Counted from the stretch's first letter, positions 1-7,808 are shown. The stretch is 64,000 nucleotides of DNA from Velthaea sp965214335 (GCA_965214335.1 CBDCBO010000005.1:1240001-1304000), one strand, 5' to 3'. Notes: generated by a model from the sequence alone, not told the origin. Program-made: numbers and translations.

Positions 1-153
1 AACTTGGCCCGGGCCGGTGGCAACCTGCAACGGATCGGCGTTACGCACGACGGCGCGCTTGACGTCAAGGACGTGGTCGGCTTCACCCGGCTCGTATTGA
101 CCACCGAAGCGTATCGCGCGATCGTCAGTCGCTTTTCCGGGGAGACCGCGTAA
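1..153 (+). CDS. rplD: 50S ribosomal protein L4, C-terminal fragment
   Basis: Open from the first base of the window. The last 50 residues (NLARAGGNLQRI, then DVKDVVGFTRLVLTTEA) match the C-terminal part of L4, which binds 23S rRNA domain I and lines the exit tunnel. The rest of the gene lies upstream of the window. Its TAA (151-153) overlaps the ATG of rplW by one base, which fits translational coupling and the usual S10-operon order L4-L23-L2. The identification rests on the short tail plus gene order. Confidence 0.88.
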   Translation, partial: NLARAGGNLQRIGVTHDGALDVKDVVGFTRLVLTTEAYRAIVSRFSGETA

Positions 154-461
154 TGGACGCTCGCGACATCATTCTTGCACCGCTCATTACCGAGAAGTCG
201 ATGGCCGGCACCGCCGTACAGCAATACGCGTTCGAGGTTCATGCGGCAGCAACGAAAACCCAAATCAAGCATGCCGTGCAAGACATCTTCAAAGTAACGG
301 TCACCAAGATCAATACGGTCAACGTCCCGGGCAAAGTGAAGAACTTCGCGCGCCGCGGTACGCGGACGTCGGGCAAGCAATCCGATTGGAAAAAAGCGAT
401 CGTCACCTTGGCGCCGGGTCAGAAGATTGAATTAGCCGGCGTAAACTACTTTGAACAGTAA
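153..461 (+). CDS. rplW: 50S ribosomal protein L23
   Basis: 102 residues, normal family length. It has the typical opening (DIILAPLITEKS), the basic loop in the middle and the KKAIVTL strand near the end. L23 sits at the ribosome exit tunnel and docks trigger factor and SRP. The start is the ATG overlapping the rplD stop. The gene is followed by an unusually long 321-base gap before rplB, whereas in most genomes L23 and L2 nearly touch. Confidence 0.97.
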   Translation: MDARDIILAPLITEKSMAGTAVQQYAFEVHAAATKTQIKHAVQDIFKVTVTKINTVNVPGKVKNFARRGTRTSGKQSDWKKAIVTLAPGQKIELAGVNYFEQ

Positions 462-563
462 TTCGGGGTGCCTCGGTTCCGATCGCGGCGTTGCTTTTCG
501 CTTGCGTACTCGAGTTCGCTGCGCTCATCGTGCCTTGCGCTCGAAACCGATGCACCCCCAATT
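460..563 (+). repeat. Long imperfect hairpin after rplW
   Basis: Bases 460-478 and 545-563 form 19-base inverted arms with 17 matches, enclosing about 66 bases that include the palindrome ACTCGAGT. The left arm starts inside the rplW stop codon. There is no T-run after the right arm, so a simple intrinsic terminator is unlikely. It may be a folded mRNA element, such as a processing site or attenuator within the S10 operon, or the remains of a small inserted element. The pairing is visible in the sequence; the role is inference. Confidence 0.55.
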
Positions 564-782
564 GGCTGGGTTTGCTTCGGTCTTGCGGGTTGGGTTTACT
601 CGCGCTTTGCGCTCGGGATTTCGGCACTTGCTGATGGCTGGGTTGGGCGGGCGCGGTTTGTTGGGGGCTTGGGTTGCTGCGGTGGCTTTTTTGCAGTTGG
701 GGCGTCCGGGTGACGCGGTGGCGGCGCGTGGTGGTTCTTTTGCGTTCTCTTTCGGCGGCTTTGTCACGGTGGTATGTAGCTG
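462..782 (+). other. 321-base gap between rplW and rplB
   Basis: No protein that I recognise. The first third is the hairpin described separately. The rest (about 564-782) is unusually rich in G and T on the + strand, with runs such as GGGTTGGGTTT and GGTTTGTTGGGGG, unlike the neighbouring ribosomal genes. One + frame stays open across the whole gap, from a TTG at 451 to a TGA that overlaps the rplB ATG at 783. Its predicted product is low-complexity and matches nothing familiar, so I do not call it a gene. Confidence 0.5.
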
Positions 783-1610
783 ATGCCTGTTAAGAAATAT
801 AACCCGACGAGTGCGGGTCGCCGGTTCATGACGACGATGGACTTCTCCGAGCTGTCTGATAAGAAGCCCGAGAAGCAGTTGCTCGAAGTCAAGAAGAAGC
901 ACAGCGGCCGCAACAATAACGGCCACATCACGGTGCGTCACAAAGGCGGCGGTTGGCGCAAGCAGTACCGGATCATTGATTTCAAACGCAGCAAGGACGC
1001 TATTCCGGCGAAAATTGCGGCGATCGAATACGATCCGAACCGTTCGGCCCGTATCGCATTGCTTAATTATCGCGACGGCGAGAAGCGCTATATCCTCGCT
1101 CCGGCCGGCGTCAAGATCGGCGATCTCATCGAATCCGGTCCAAAAGCGGATATCAAGATCGGCAACTGTTTGCCGATCGCGAACATCCCGCTCGGCACGG
1201 TGCTACACAACATCGAATTGCGTCCGGGTGAGGGCGGCAAGCTCGTGCGGTCCGCCGGCGGTTCGGCGCAGCTGATGGCCAAAGAGGGCGAATATGCCCA
1301 GGTTCGCATGCCGTCGGGCGAAGTTCGCAAGATTCTCATCGTCTGCCGGGCGACGATCGGACAACTCGGCAACGTCGATCACGAAAACGAAGTCGTCGGC
1401 AAGGCCGGCCGGAAGCGGCACCGCGGCATCCGGCCGTCGGTACGCGGTATTGCGATGAATCCGGTCGACCATCCACACGGTGGAGGCGAAGCGCGCTCGA
1501 CATCGGGCCGCCCGCCGACAACGCCGTGGGGTCAGATGACGATGGGTAAGAAGACGCGCCGCAATAAGCGCACTGCATCAATGATCGTTCGGAAACGGAA
1601 CACCAAGTAA
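783..1610 (+). CDS. rplB: 50S ribosomal protein L2
   Basis: 275 residues, standard length. Family hallmarks are the N-terminal KKYNPTSAGRRF, a GRNNNGHITVRHKGGG loop, and the C-terminal VDHPHGGGEARS segment carrying the conserved histidine near the peptidyl-transferase centre. L2 binds 23S rRNA domain IV and helps subunit association. The ATG at 783 overlaps the stop of the open frame that crosses the preceding gap. No strong ribosome-binding site is visible, so initiation may depend on upstream RNA structure. rpsS follows after one base. Confidence 0.98.
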   Translation: MPVKKYNPTSAGRRFMTTMDFSELSDKKPEKQLLEVKKKHSGRNNNGHITVRHKGGGWRKQYRIIDFKRSKDAIPAKIAAIEYDPNRSARIALLNYRDGEKRYILAPAGVKIGDLIESGPKADIKIGNCLPIANIPLGTVLHNIELRPGEGGKLVRSAGGSAQLMAKEGEYAQVRMPSGEVRKILIVCRATIGQLGNVDHENEVVGKAGRKRHRGIRPSVRGIAMNPVDHPHGGGEARSTSGRPPTTPWGQMTMGKKTRRNKRTASMIVRKRNTK

Positions 1611-1611
1611 C

Positions 1612-1887
1612 ATGGGACGCTCACTAAAAAAAGGCCCGTTCGTCGCGGACCATCTTTTGGCCAAGGTTGAAAAGATGAATTCGACGCGTGAAAAGCGGGT
1701 CATCAAGACGTGGAGCCGCGCTTCCACGATCGTTCCGCAAATGGTCGGCCATACGATCAGCGTGCATAACGGTAAAGCGCACATCCCGGTGTTCGTCACC
1801 GAAAACATGGTCGGACACAAACTCGGCGAGTTCTCGCCCACGCGGACCTTTAAGGGACATAGCGGCGATAAGGCGACGGTGAAATAA
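1612..1887 (+). CDS. rpsS: 30S ribosomal protein S19
   Basis: 91 residues. It carries MGRSLKKGPFVADHLL at the N-terminus, RASTIVPQMVGHTISVHNGK in the middle and the HKLGEFSPTRTFKGH motif, all diagnostic of S19. S19 contacts S13 and tRNA in the 30S head. It starts one base after the rplB stop, and its TAA overlaps the rplV ATG by one base (1887), so the two are probably translated as a coupled pair. Confidence 0.98.
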   Translation: MGRSLKKGPFVADHLLAKVEKMNSTREKRVIKTWSRASTIVPQMVGHTISVHNGKAHIPVFVTENMVGHKLGEFSPTRTFKGHSGDKATVK

Positions 1888-2387
1888 TGCAAATGCAAGC
1901 GCCTCCCGAAGCCGTAGCTCATCTCAAGTTTGCGCGCGTCGGCCCGCGTAAGTTGCGGCGTGTCGCCGATGCGATTCGCGGAAAAACCGTCCGCGAAGCG
2001 TTGGTCCTGCTACAGTTTGCCGGCGTGTTCGCCGCCGAGCCGATTGAAAAGTTGCTCAAATCGGCGGTCGCCAACGCCGGAAACAATCATAATATGGATA
2101 CCGACGGCTTGTTCGTCACGCGAATCACCGTCGACGGCGGACCCGGCGGCGGGTTCACCAAGCGGCTCGACCCGCGCGCGCAAGGCCGCGCGGCGTTCAA
2201 GCGCAAGCGCATGTCGCACGTGACGATCGCGGTCGGGGCCACGCCGCCCAAGCATCCGCCCAAGCAACTCCCCGGTGCGGCCATTGCGCTTTCGACGCGC
2301 GATTCGCGCCAAGCCAAAGCCGCATCGGCTAAACCTTCACCGACATCGCGCCGCAAAAAGACGCCTCCCGCCGGAGCGGGGGCTTAG
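1887..2387 (+). CDS. rplV: 50S ribosomal protein L22, extended C-terminus
   Basis: 166 residues against about 110 for most L22 proteins. Residues 10-110 are the normal fold (KFARVGPRKLRRVADAIRGK, ending with the exit-tunnel loop and KRKRMSHVTI). The following roughly 50 residues are a Pro/Lys/Arg/Ala-rich tail, probably unstructured and RNA-binding. The start overlaps the rpsS stop. rpsC begins seven bases after the stop, preceded by AGAGGTAG. Together with rpsC and rpsQ this makes several proteins with extra tails in one operon. Confidence 0.96.
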   Translation: MQMQAPPEAVAHLKFARVGPRKLRRVADAIRGKTVREALVLLQFAGVFAAEPIEKLLKSAVANAGNNHNMDTDGLFVTRITVDGGPGGGFTKRLDPRAQGRAAFKRKRMSHVTIAVGATPPKHPPKQLPGAAIALSTRDSRQAKAASAKPSPTSRRKKTPPAGAGA

Positions 2388-2394
2388 AGGTAGT

Positions 2395-3441
2395 ATGGGT
2401 CAAAAAATCCACCCGGTCGGTCTCCGGCTCGGCATTACCCGCACGTGGGACAGCCGCTGGTTCGAGAAAAAGAACTATCAGGCGTGGCTACACGAAGACG
2501 TCGCGATTCGCAAATATTTCGGACGCATGACCCGCGCTGCGGCAATCTCCAAAGTCGAGATCGAGCGCCGCGCGAATCAGGCGCGCGTCATCGTGAATAC
2601 GGGTAAGCCCGGCATCATCATCGGCAAGCGTGGTGTCGGTATCGACGAGATCCGTCGCAATCTCGAAAAGCTCACCGGAAAACAAGTCCAGGTGAACGTC
2701 GTCGAAATTAAACACCCCGAAACCGACGCACGGCTCGTTGGCCAAAACATCGTCGATCAGCTCGAGAAGCGGATCGCTTTTCGACGCGCCATGAAGCAGG
2801 CGATCATGCGCACCATGAAGGCCGGCGCGCGGGGTGTAAAAGTACAAATCTCCGGCCGCCTCGGTGGCGCTGAAATCGCCCGGCGCGAAACGAACCACGA
2901 TGGGAAGGTTCCGCTGCACACGTTGCGCGCGGATATCGACTACGCGCATGTTGAAGCGTTCACCACCTTCGGCCGCATCGGCGTGAAGGTGTGGATTTAC
3001 AAGGGCGAGATTCTGCCCGATCAGCCGCGCGCGGAACAGAGCCGGCCGGTCGAGCGTACCGTCACCGGCGATCGGGTCAACTTCCGCGACAATCGCGGTC
3101 GCGGTGCCCGCGGTGGTCGCGGCGGTCGCGTCCGGGGTCCGGGCGGCTTGGATACGGGGGCTGCGATGAACGCAGCGACCGCCGATGGCCAGTCGTTGGA
3201 GTCGATTGTCGACGGCGCGCCGTCGGCCCAGGGCTTCCATCCGACCGGCGAGCACGGCGGTGCGGCCGTCCACGATGTTGCCTCCGAACACGGTCACGGT
3301 GTTACCGGCGAAACCTCGCAGGTCGACCCCGCCACGCAGCGGACCTTCGATGCGGCCGAACGTCCGGGCGCGCCGTCCGAGGCTGAACCTAGCGAGGGCG
3401 CCGCCGGTGACACTCCTCCAACTCCGCAAGCGGGATCGTAA
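2395..3441 (+). CDS. rpsC: 30S ribosomal protein S3 with long RGG-type tail
   Basis: 348 residues; typical S3 is 210-240. I chose the ATG at 2395 because it gives the conserved MGQKIHPVGLRLG opening and follows GAGGTAG. The KH domain (GIIIGKRG, residues 73-80) and the C-terminal domain (QISGRLGGAEIARRE) are normal. After about residue 210 there is a roughly 138-residue extension. Its first part is Arg/Gly-rich (residues 231-250, RGRGARGGRGGRVRG); the remainder is low-complexity, acidic and His-rich. S3 lies at the mRNA entry site, so the tail may add RNA contacts. That role is inference. Confidence 0.96.
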   Translation: MGQKIHPVGLRLGITRTWDSRWFEKKNYQAWLHEDVAIRKYFGRMTRAAAISKVEIERRANQARVIVNTGKPGIIIGKRGVGIDEIRRNLEKLTGKQVQVNVVEIKHPETDARLVGQNIVDQLEKRIAFRRAMKQAIMRTMKAGARGVKVQISGRLGGAEIARRETNHDGKVPLHTLRADIDYAHVEAFTTFGRIGVKVWIYKGEILPDQPRAEQSRPVERTVTGDRVNFRDNRGRGARGGRGGRVRGPGGLDTGAAMNAATADGQSLESIVDGAPSAQGFHPTGEHGGAAVHDVASEHGHGVTGETSQVDPATQRTFDAAERPGAPSEAEPSEGAAGDTPPTPQAGS

Positions 3442-3444
3442 GAG

Positions 3445-3870
3445 ATGCTTACTCCAAAACGGGTCAAGTGGCGCCGTCAGCATCGTGGCCGGATGACCGG
3501 TCGGGCGATGGTCGGCAACACGTTGACGTTCGGCGAATACGGTTTGCAGGCGCTCGAGCCGTGCTGGATGACCAATCGTCAGATTGAAGCGGCGCGTGTT
3601 GCGATGACGCGACACATCAAGCGTGGCGGCAAAGTCTGGATTAAAATCTTTCCGGACAAGTCGGTAACGAAGAAACCAGCCGAAGTCCGGATGGGCAGCG
3701 GTAAAGGCAACCCGGAGTTCTGGGTTGCGGTGATTCGTCCGGGCCGGATCCTGTTCGAGATCGGCGGCGTTCCCGAATCGGTGGCCAAAGAAGCGTTGCG
3801 CTTAGCAGCCCAAAAATTACCGATCGGGGTAAAGTTTGTTTCGCGTGCCGCTGAGGAAGCCGCCGGATGA
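3445..3870 (+). CDS. rplP: 50S ribosomal protein L16
   Basis: 141 residues, family-normal. Diagnostic stretches are MLTPKRVKWRRQHRGRM at the start, the R-rich IEAARVAMTRHIKRGGKVWIKIFPDKSVTKKPAEVRMGSGKG core, and LRLAAQKLPIGVKFV near the end. L16 binds near the A-site and helps organise the tRNA-binding region of the large subunit. The last four bases overlap the rpmC start (ATGA), the usual arrangement for coupled ribosomal genes. Confidence 0.98.
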   Translation: MLTPKRVKWRRQHRGRMTGRAMVGNTLTFGEYGLQALEPCWMTNRQIEAARVAMTRHIKRGGKVWIKIFPDKSVTKKPAEVRMGSGKGNPEFWVAVIRPGRILFEIGGVPESVAKEALRLAAQKLPIGVKFVSRAAEEAAG

Positions 3871-4088
3871 AAAAGACCGACCTGCGCGCGTTGCGCGACC
3901 TCACCATCGCCCAGCTTGAGACCAAAGCGCGCGAGACCAAGGAAGAATTGTTCAACTTGCGTTTCTCGCTACGCACCGGTCATCTTTCGGACTTTTCGAA
4001 AGTGAAAGCTGCGCGACGGACTTACGCCCAAATTCAGACAGCGATCTCCGAGAAGAAGATCGTCGAGGCACGACATGGAGCAGCCTAA
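3867..4088 (+). CDS. rpmC: 50S ribosomal protein L29
   Basis: 73 residues with the all-helical L29 pattern: LRALRDLTIAQLETKARETKEELFNLRFSLRTGHLSDFSKVKAARRTYAQIQTAI. L29 lies beside L23 at the exit tunnel. The ATG overlaps the rplP stop, and the last 14 bases of this gene overlap the start of rpsQ. Gene order L16-L29-S17 is the standard spc/S10 arrangement. Confidence 0.97.
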   Translation: MKKTDLRALRDLTIAQLETKARETKEELFNLRFSLRTGHLSDFSKVKAARRTYAQIQTAISEKKIVEARHGAA

Positions 4089-4380
4089 TCTCGCGACCGT
4101 AACGCCCGCAGCGCCGAGCGATGCCGGTCGGATCAACCGCCGGCGCGTCAAGCAGGGTCGCGTCGCGTCCAACAAGATGGACAAGACGATCGTCGTCGTT
4201 ACCGAGACGCGCGTGCCCCATCCGGTCTACAAGAAAATCGTCCGTAAGTCGGTGCGTTTTAAAGCGCATGATGAGGGCAACGTCGCCGGAATCGGCGATA
4301 CGGTTCGCATCGCCGAGTGCCGCCCAATGTCCAAAGACAAGCGTTGGCGGCTCGTCGAAATCGTCGAGAAAGCCAAGTAA
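4075..4380 (+). CDS. rpsQ: 30S ribosomal protein S17, N-terminal extension
   Basis: 101 residues. The S17 OB-fold is clear from about residue 22 (RRRVKQGRVASNKMDKTIVVVTETRVPHPVYKKIVRKS, then GDTVRIAECRPMSKDKRWRLVEIVE). The ATG at 4075 lies inside rpmC and adds about 20 residues before the core. No other ATG, GTG or TTG gives a better fit to the core, so I keep this start. The stop abuts the rplN ATG directly. S17 binds the 5' domain of 16S rRNA. Confidence 0.95.
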   Translation: MEQPNLATVTPAAPSDAGRINRRRVKQGRVASNKMDKTIVVVTETRVPHPVYKKIVRKSVRFKAHDEGNVAGIGDTVRIAECRPMSKDKRWRLVEIVEKAK

Positions 4381-4758
4381 ATGATCCAACAAGAAACCCG
4401 GCTCAAAGTCGCCGATAATTCCGGCGCACGTGAATTGCTGTGCATTCACGTCAGCGGCGGCAGCCGGCATCCGTACGCATTCGTGGGCGACATCATCGTG
4501 GGAACGGTCAAGTCGGCCATTCCCGGTGCTGCGGTGAAAAAAGGCCAAGTCGTTAAAGCGGTGGTGGTGCGGTGCTCGCAACCGATGCGGCGGCCCGATG
4601 GTTCGATCATCAAGTTCGACGACAACGCGTGCGTGATCATCAAGGGTGACAAAGATAACCTCGATCCCCGCGGCACCCGCGTCTTCGGTCCCGTTTGCCG
4701 CGAATTGCGCGACCGCGGGTTTTTGAAGATCGCGTCGTTAGCGCCGGAGGTTTTGTGA
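4381..4758 (+). CDS. rplN: 50S ribosomal protein L14
   Basis: 125 residues, standard. It shows MIQQETRLKVADNSGARELLCIHV, GDIIVGTVKSAIPGAAVKKGQVVKAVVVR, and the closing DPRGTRVFGPVCRELRDRGFLKIASLAPEVL, all diagnostic for L14, which sits at the subunit interface. It starts immediately after the rpsQ stop. Its TGA shares one base with the rplX ATG at 4758. Confidence 0.98.
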   Translation: MIQQETRLKVADNSGARELLCIHVSGGSRHPYAFVGDIIVGTVKSAIPGAAVKKGQVVKAVVVRCSQPMRRPDGSIIKFDDNACVIIKGDKDNLDPRGTRVFGPVCRELRDRGFLKIASLAPEVL

Positions 4759-5111
4759 TGCCGCAAGCGATTGCAAAGCCGCATGTCGCCAAGGGCGACA
4801 CCGTGGTAATTCGGCGCGGAAAAGAAAAAGGCAAACGCGGCGTCGTTAAAGCGGTCTTTCCGAAGGCCGGCACCGCGACTGTCGAAGGGCTCAACGTCAT
4901 CAAGCGGCATACGAAACCAGGCCAGGCCGGCGCTCAGTCCGGCGGTATTTTCGAGAAAGAAGCGCCGCTGCCGATCAGCGCGCTGCAAATCATCGATCCC
5001 AAGACGAATCTTCCCACGCGCATCCGCCGCATCCGCCAGACCGACGGCTCATCCGTTCGCGTGGCGGTCCGCTCGGGCGAACAGCTTCCGATCCCCGTGA
5101 AAGTTCGATAA
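4758..5111 (+). CDS. rplX: 50S ribosomal protein L24
   Basis: 117 residues from the ATG that overlaps the rplN stop. The open frame runs further upstream, but that part lies inside rplN and has no L24 character. The KOW motif (KGDTVVIRRGKEKGKRGVVKAVFPK) near the N-terminus, followed by VEGLNVIKRHTKP and GGIFEKEAPLPISALQIIDP, identifies L24, an early-assembly protein binding the 5' end of 23S rRNA. rplE follows two bases after the stop. Confidence 0.97.
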   Translation: MPQAIAKPHVAKGDTVVIRRGKEKGKRGVVKAVFPKAGTATVEGLNVIKRHTKPGQAGAQSGGIFEKEAPLPISALQIIDPKTNLPTRIRRIRQTDGSSVRVAVRSGEQLPIPVKVR

Positions 5112-5113
5112 TC

Positions 5114-5680
5114 ATGCCTGAACGGTTGAAGGATAAGTACCAAACCACGGTACGTCCGGCGCTCGTCGAACGCTTCGGCTACAAGAACCCGATGCAAGTC
5201 CCCAAACTCGAGAAGGTCGTCATCAACATGTCGGTTGGCGATGCCATTCAGAACTCGAAAATCCTCGACGTCGCGGTCAACGAGATGATTGCGATCTCGG
5301 GGCAAAAGCCGGTCATCACGAAAGCCAAGAAGTCGATTGCGGCGTTCAAGCTGCGTGAAGGCATGAATGTCGGCTGCAAAGTGACGCTGCGCGGCGAACG
5401 GATGTACGTTTTCCTCGACAAGCTGTTCAATATCGTGTTGCCGCGTATTCGCGACTTTCGCGGACTTTCACGCAAGTCGTTCGACGGCCGCGGCAACTAC
5501 AACATGGGGTTGCGCGAGCAACTCGTGTTTCCCGAAATCAACTTCGATAAAGTGGACAAGGCGCGCGGCATGGATATCGTGATCGTAACGACCGCCCGAA
5601 CCGACGAGGAAGCCACGGCGTTTCTGGAATCGATGGGCTTACCGCTGACCAAAGTCACGCCGGTAAAGGGAGCCGCATAA
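5114..5680 (+). CDS. rplE: 50S ribosomal protein L5
   Basis: 188 residues, standard length. It has the typical PERLKDKYQTTVRPALVERFGYKNPMQVPKLEKVVINMSVG start, the KPVITKAKKSIAAFKLREGMNVGCKVTLRGERMY block, and the GRGNYNMGLREQLVFPEINFDKVDKARGMDIVIVTTA block. L5 binds 5S rRNA and contacts the small-subunit head. The stop overlaps the rpsN ATG by one base. Confidence 0.98.
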   Translation: MPERLKDKYQTTVRPALVERFGYKNPMQVPKLEKVVINMSVGDAIQNSKILDVAVNEMIAISGQKPVITKAKKSIAAFKLREGMNVGCKVTLRGERMYVFLDKLFNIVLPRIRDFRGLSRKSFDGRGNYNMGLREQLVFPEINFDKVDKARGMDIVIVTTARTDEEATAFLESMGLPLTKVTPVKGAA

Positions 5681-5865
5681 TGGCCAAAACTTCCTCGATC
5701 GAAGCTTCAAAAATTCCGGCGAAATTCCACGTACGCGATCATAATCGTTGCAAAGTATGCGGCCGTCCGCGCGGCTATTTGCGGAAATTCGCGATGTGTC
5801 GCATCTGTTTTCGCGAGAACGCGCATCGCGGCTTCATCCCCGGCGTTACGAAGGCTTCCTGGTAA
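5680..5865 (+). CDS. rpsN: 30S ribosomal protein S14, zinc-binding type
   Basis: 61 residues: the short, zinc-binding (type Z) form of S14, with two CxxC pairs at Cys24/Cys27 and Cys40/Cys43. The GFIPGVTKASW C-terminus is the family end. The longer zinc-free paralogue is not in the window. S14 assembles late into the 30S head. The gene lies in its usual place between L5 and S8, followed by a 61-base gap before rpsH. Confidence 0.97.
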   Translation: MAKTSSIEASKIPAKFHVRDHNRCKVCGRPRGYLRKFAMCRICFRENAHRGFIPGVTKASW

Positions 5866-5926
5866 ATGCACATGAGACAAGCACCCCAAACGATCGACCG
5901 CGGTTTGCCTGCGGGAGTCCGTTAAC

Positions 5927-6328
5927 ATGGGCGTCATCACCGATCCGATCGCCGATATGCTCACGCGCATTCGCAACGCCAATAGCGTCAACCACCAAAC
6001 GGTTGACGTTCCGGCCAGCAAAATGAAAAAGGCCGTGGCTCAAATTCTGGTCGACGAAGGTTTCATCAAGAGTTTCGAGCAGGTTGCCGAGGGTCCGCAA
6101 GGGACGATCCGCATCGTGCTCAAGTACGGTCCGGAAAAAGAAAAAGTCATTACCGGATTGCGGCGCATCAGCCGGCCGGGTTTGCGGGTCTATACGTCCA
6201 AGACCGAAATCCCGCGGGTGTTGGGCGGCCTCGGTCTCGTAATCATTTCCACCTCACATGGCATCATGTCGGGCAAGCGCGCCAAGCGCGAGGGCTTCGG
6301 TGGCGAGGTGCTGGCCTATGTTTGGTAA
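5927..6328 (+). CDS. rpsH: 30S ribosomal protein S8
   Basis: 133 residues. N-terminal GVITDPIADMLTRIRNANS and C-terminal STSHGIMSGKRAKREGFGGEVLAYVW are the S8 signatures. S8 binds helix 21 of 16S rRNA and in many bacteria also represses the spc mRNA. I did not find an obvious S8 helix-21 mimic around rplE-rpsH, so autoregulation cannot be claimed. The 61 bases before it hold only a 19-codon open frame. Confidence 0.98.
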   Translation: MGVITDPIADMLTRIRNANSVNHQTVDVPASKMKKAVAQILVDEGFIKSFEQVAEGPQGTIRIVLKYGPEKEKVITGLRRISRPGLRVYTSKTEIPRVLGGLGLVIISTSHGIMSGKRAKREGFGGEVLAYVW

Positions 6329-6367
6329 CGGAGCGGTCGCGGTTCTCGGCCCGATTGGGAGTGCATA

Positions 6368-6916
6368 ATGTCGCGAATTGGTAAATTACCGGTTGCCGTG
6401 CCGGACGGCGTCAATATCGACCTCGCGGATTTGCTCGTGCGGGTCAAAGGCCCCAAGGGCGAATTGCAGCAGCCGATTCTCGAACATGTCACGGTCAAGC
6501 TCGCGGACGGTCAGCTCGTCGTCGAACGAAAGACCGACGATAAAGCCGGCCGGTCGGCGCACGGGCTGACCCGAACGCTCATCAGTAACATGGTCGTCGG
6601 CGTCACCAAAGGATTTCGCAAGAGTCTCGAACTGCAAGGCGTCGGATATCGCGCCACCAAGGCCGGCACGAACTTGAATCTGTCGCTCGGCTATTCGCAC
6701 CCGGTAACGTATGCAGCGCCGGCTGGTATCACGTTCACGGTCGAAGGCACGAACCGGATTCATATCGACGGTATCGATAAGCAAAAGGTCGGTCAGGTCG
6801 CGGCTGAAATTCGCGATCTCCGCCCACCGGAGCCCTATAAGGGCAAAGGTGTGCGCTACGAGGGTGAAGTCGTGCGCAAGAAGATGGGCAAGGCCGGAAA
6901 AGCGAGTAAGAAGTAA
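6368..6916 (+). CDS. rplF: 50S ribosomal protein L6
   Basis: 182 residues. It opens with MSRIGKLPVAVPDGVNI and ends with the diagnostic L6 helix and loop (GIDKQKVGQVAAEIRDLRPPEPYKGKGVRYEGEVVRKKMGKAGK). L6 has two similar domains and sits near the factor-binding centre. Its TAA overlaps the rplR ATG by one base. Confidence 0.98.
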   Translation: MSRIGKLPVAVPDGVNIDLADLLVRVKGPKGELQQPILEHVTVKLADGQLVVERKTDDKAGRSAHGLTRTLISNMVVGVTKGFRKSLELQGVGYRATKAGTNLNLSLGYSHPVTYAAPAGITFTVEGTNRIHIDGIDKQKVGQVAAEIRDLRPPEPYKGKGVRYEGEVVRKKMGKAGKASKK

Positions 6917-7284
6917 TGGCAGTCAAGCTCTCCAAGAATCTGCAGCGCGTCAAACGGCACGACCGCCTACGTCGCAAAGTCGTCGGCACGACGGCCCGGC
7001 CGCGGCTGCAGATTTTTCGCAGTCTGCATCACACCTACGCGTTCGTCGTCGACGACTCTGTCGGCCACACGCTCGTGGCGGTCTCGACGCGCGACAAGGC
7101 GCTGGCCGAAGGTTTGGAGTCGACGACCAACGTCGAGGCCGCGACGCGCGTTGGATCGGCGATTGCCGAAAAGGCCAAAGCTGCGGGCGTGACGGCAGTT
7201 GTTTTCGACACGTCCGGCCGCAAATATCACGGTCGGGTGGCAGCGCTCGCGGCGGCTGCCCGCGAAGCCGGATTGGAATTCTAA
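6916..7284 (+). CDS. rplR: 50S ribosomal protein L18
   Basis: 122 residues. The basic N-terminal arm (KNLQRVKRHDRLRRKVVGTTARPRLQIFRSLHHTYAFVVDD) and the closing FDTSGRKYHGRVAALAAAAREAGLEF identify L18, which carries 5S rRNA into the central protuberance with L5. It is directly coupled to rplF by a one-base overlap. rpsE follows after three bases. Confidence 0.98.
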   Translation: MAVKLSKNLQRVKRHDRLRRKVVGTTARPRLQIFRSLHHTYAFVVDDSVGHTLVAVSTRDKALAEGLESTTNVEAATRVGSAIAEKAKAAGVTAVVFDTSGRKYHGRVAALAAAAREAGLEF

Positions 7285-7287
7285 GCG

Positions 7288-7800
7288 ATGTATAATCGAG
7301 GCGGTCGCGATCGCGACAATCAAGGCTTTGAAGAGACGGTCGTGCGCATCAATCGCGTGGCCAAGGTCGTCAAGGGCGGCAAGCGCTTCAGCTTTTCGGC
7401 GCTCGTCGTCGTCGGCGATAAGAAGGGCAAAGTCGGGTTCGCCATCGGTAAAGCGGGCGAGGTACCCGAAGCCATCCGCAAGGGCGTCGAACAAGCGCGT
7501 AAAGATCTCATTACCGTGCCGATGGTCGAACGGACCATCCCGCATGCCGTGACGATGCAAGTCGGTGCCGGCCGGGTGTTGCTCAAGCCGGCGGCGCCGG
7601 GAACCGGCGTCATCGCGGGCGGTGCCATGCGCGCCGTTCTCGAACTTGCCGGCATCCACGACATCTTGACCAAATCGCTTGGCACGTCCAACCCGATCAA
7701 CGTGGTCTACGCAACGTTCGAGGCGCTCAAGTCACTGCGCACCGCCGAACAAGTTGCGAAATTGCGCGACAAGACGGTCGCCGAACTCTTCGCCTCCTAA
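7288..7800 (+). CDS. rpsE: 30S ribosomal protein S5
   Basis: 170 residues. It has the double-stranded-RNA-binding-like fold start (ETVVRINRVAKVVKGGKRFSFSALVVVGDKKGKVGFAIGKAGEVPEAIRKGVEQA) and the GAGRVLLKPAAPGTGVIAGGAMRAVLELAGIHDILTKSLGTSNPINVVYAT block, both typical. S5 acts in decoding accuracy and 30S assembly. rpmD (L30), which often follows rpsE, is absent: rplO begins eight bases later. Confidence 0.98.
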   Translation: MYNRGGRDRDNQGFEETVVRINRVAKVVKGGKRFSFSALVVVGDKKGKVGFAIGKAGEVPEAIRKGVEQARKDLITVPMVERTIPHAVTMQVGAGRVLLKPAAPGTGVIAGGAMRAVLELAGIHDILTKSLGTSNPINVVYATFEALKSLRTAEQVAKLRDKTVAELFAS

Positions 7801-7808
7801 GGAACGTC

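Noticed and set aside
451..783. 110-codon frame across the rplW-rplB gap
   Set aside because: Starts inside rplW at TTG, product is low-complexity and matches no family; reported only as part of the gap.
2488..3615. 375-codon frame opposite rpsC
   Set aside because: Shadow of the high-GC rpsC/rplP genes; no family resemblance.
5866..5925. 19-codon frame between rpsN and rpsH
   Set aside because: Too short, no ribosome-binding site, no known peptide; could be chance.
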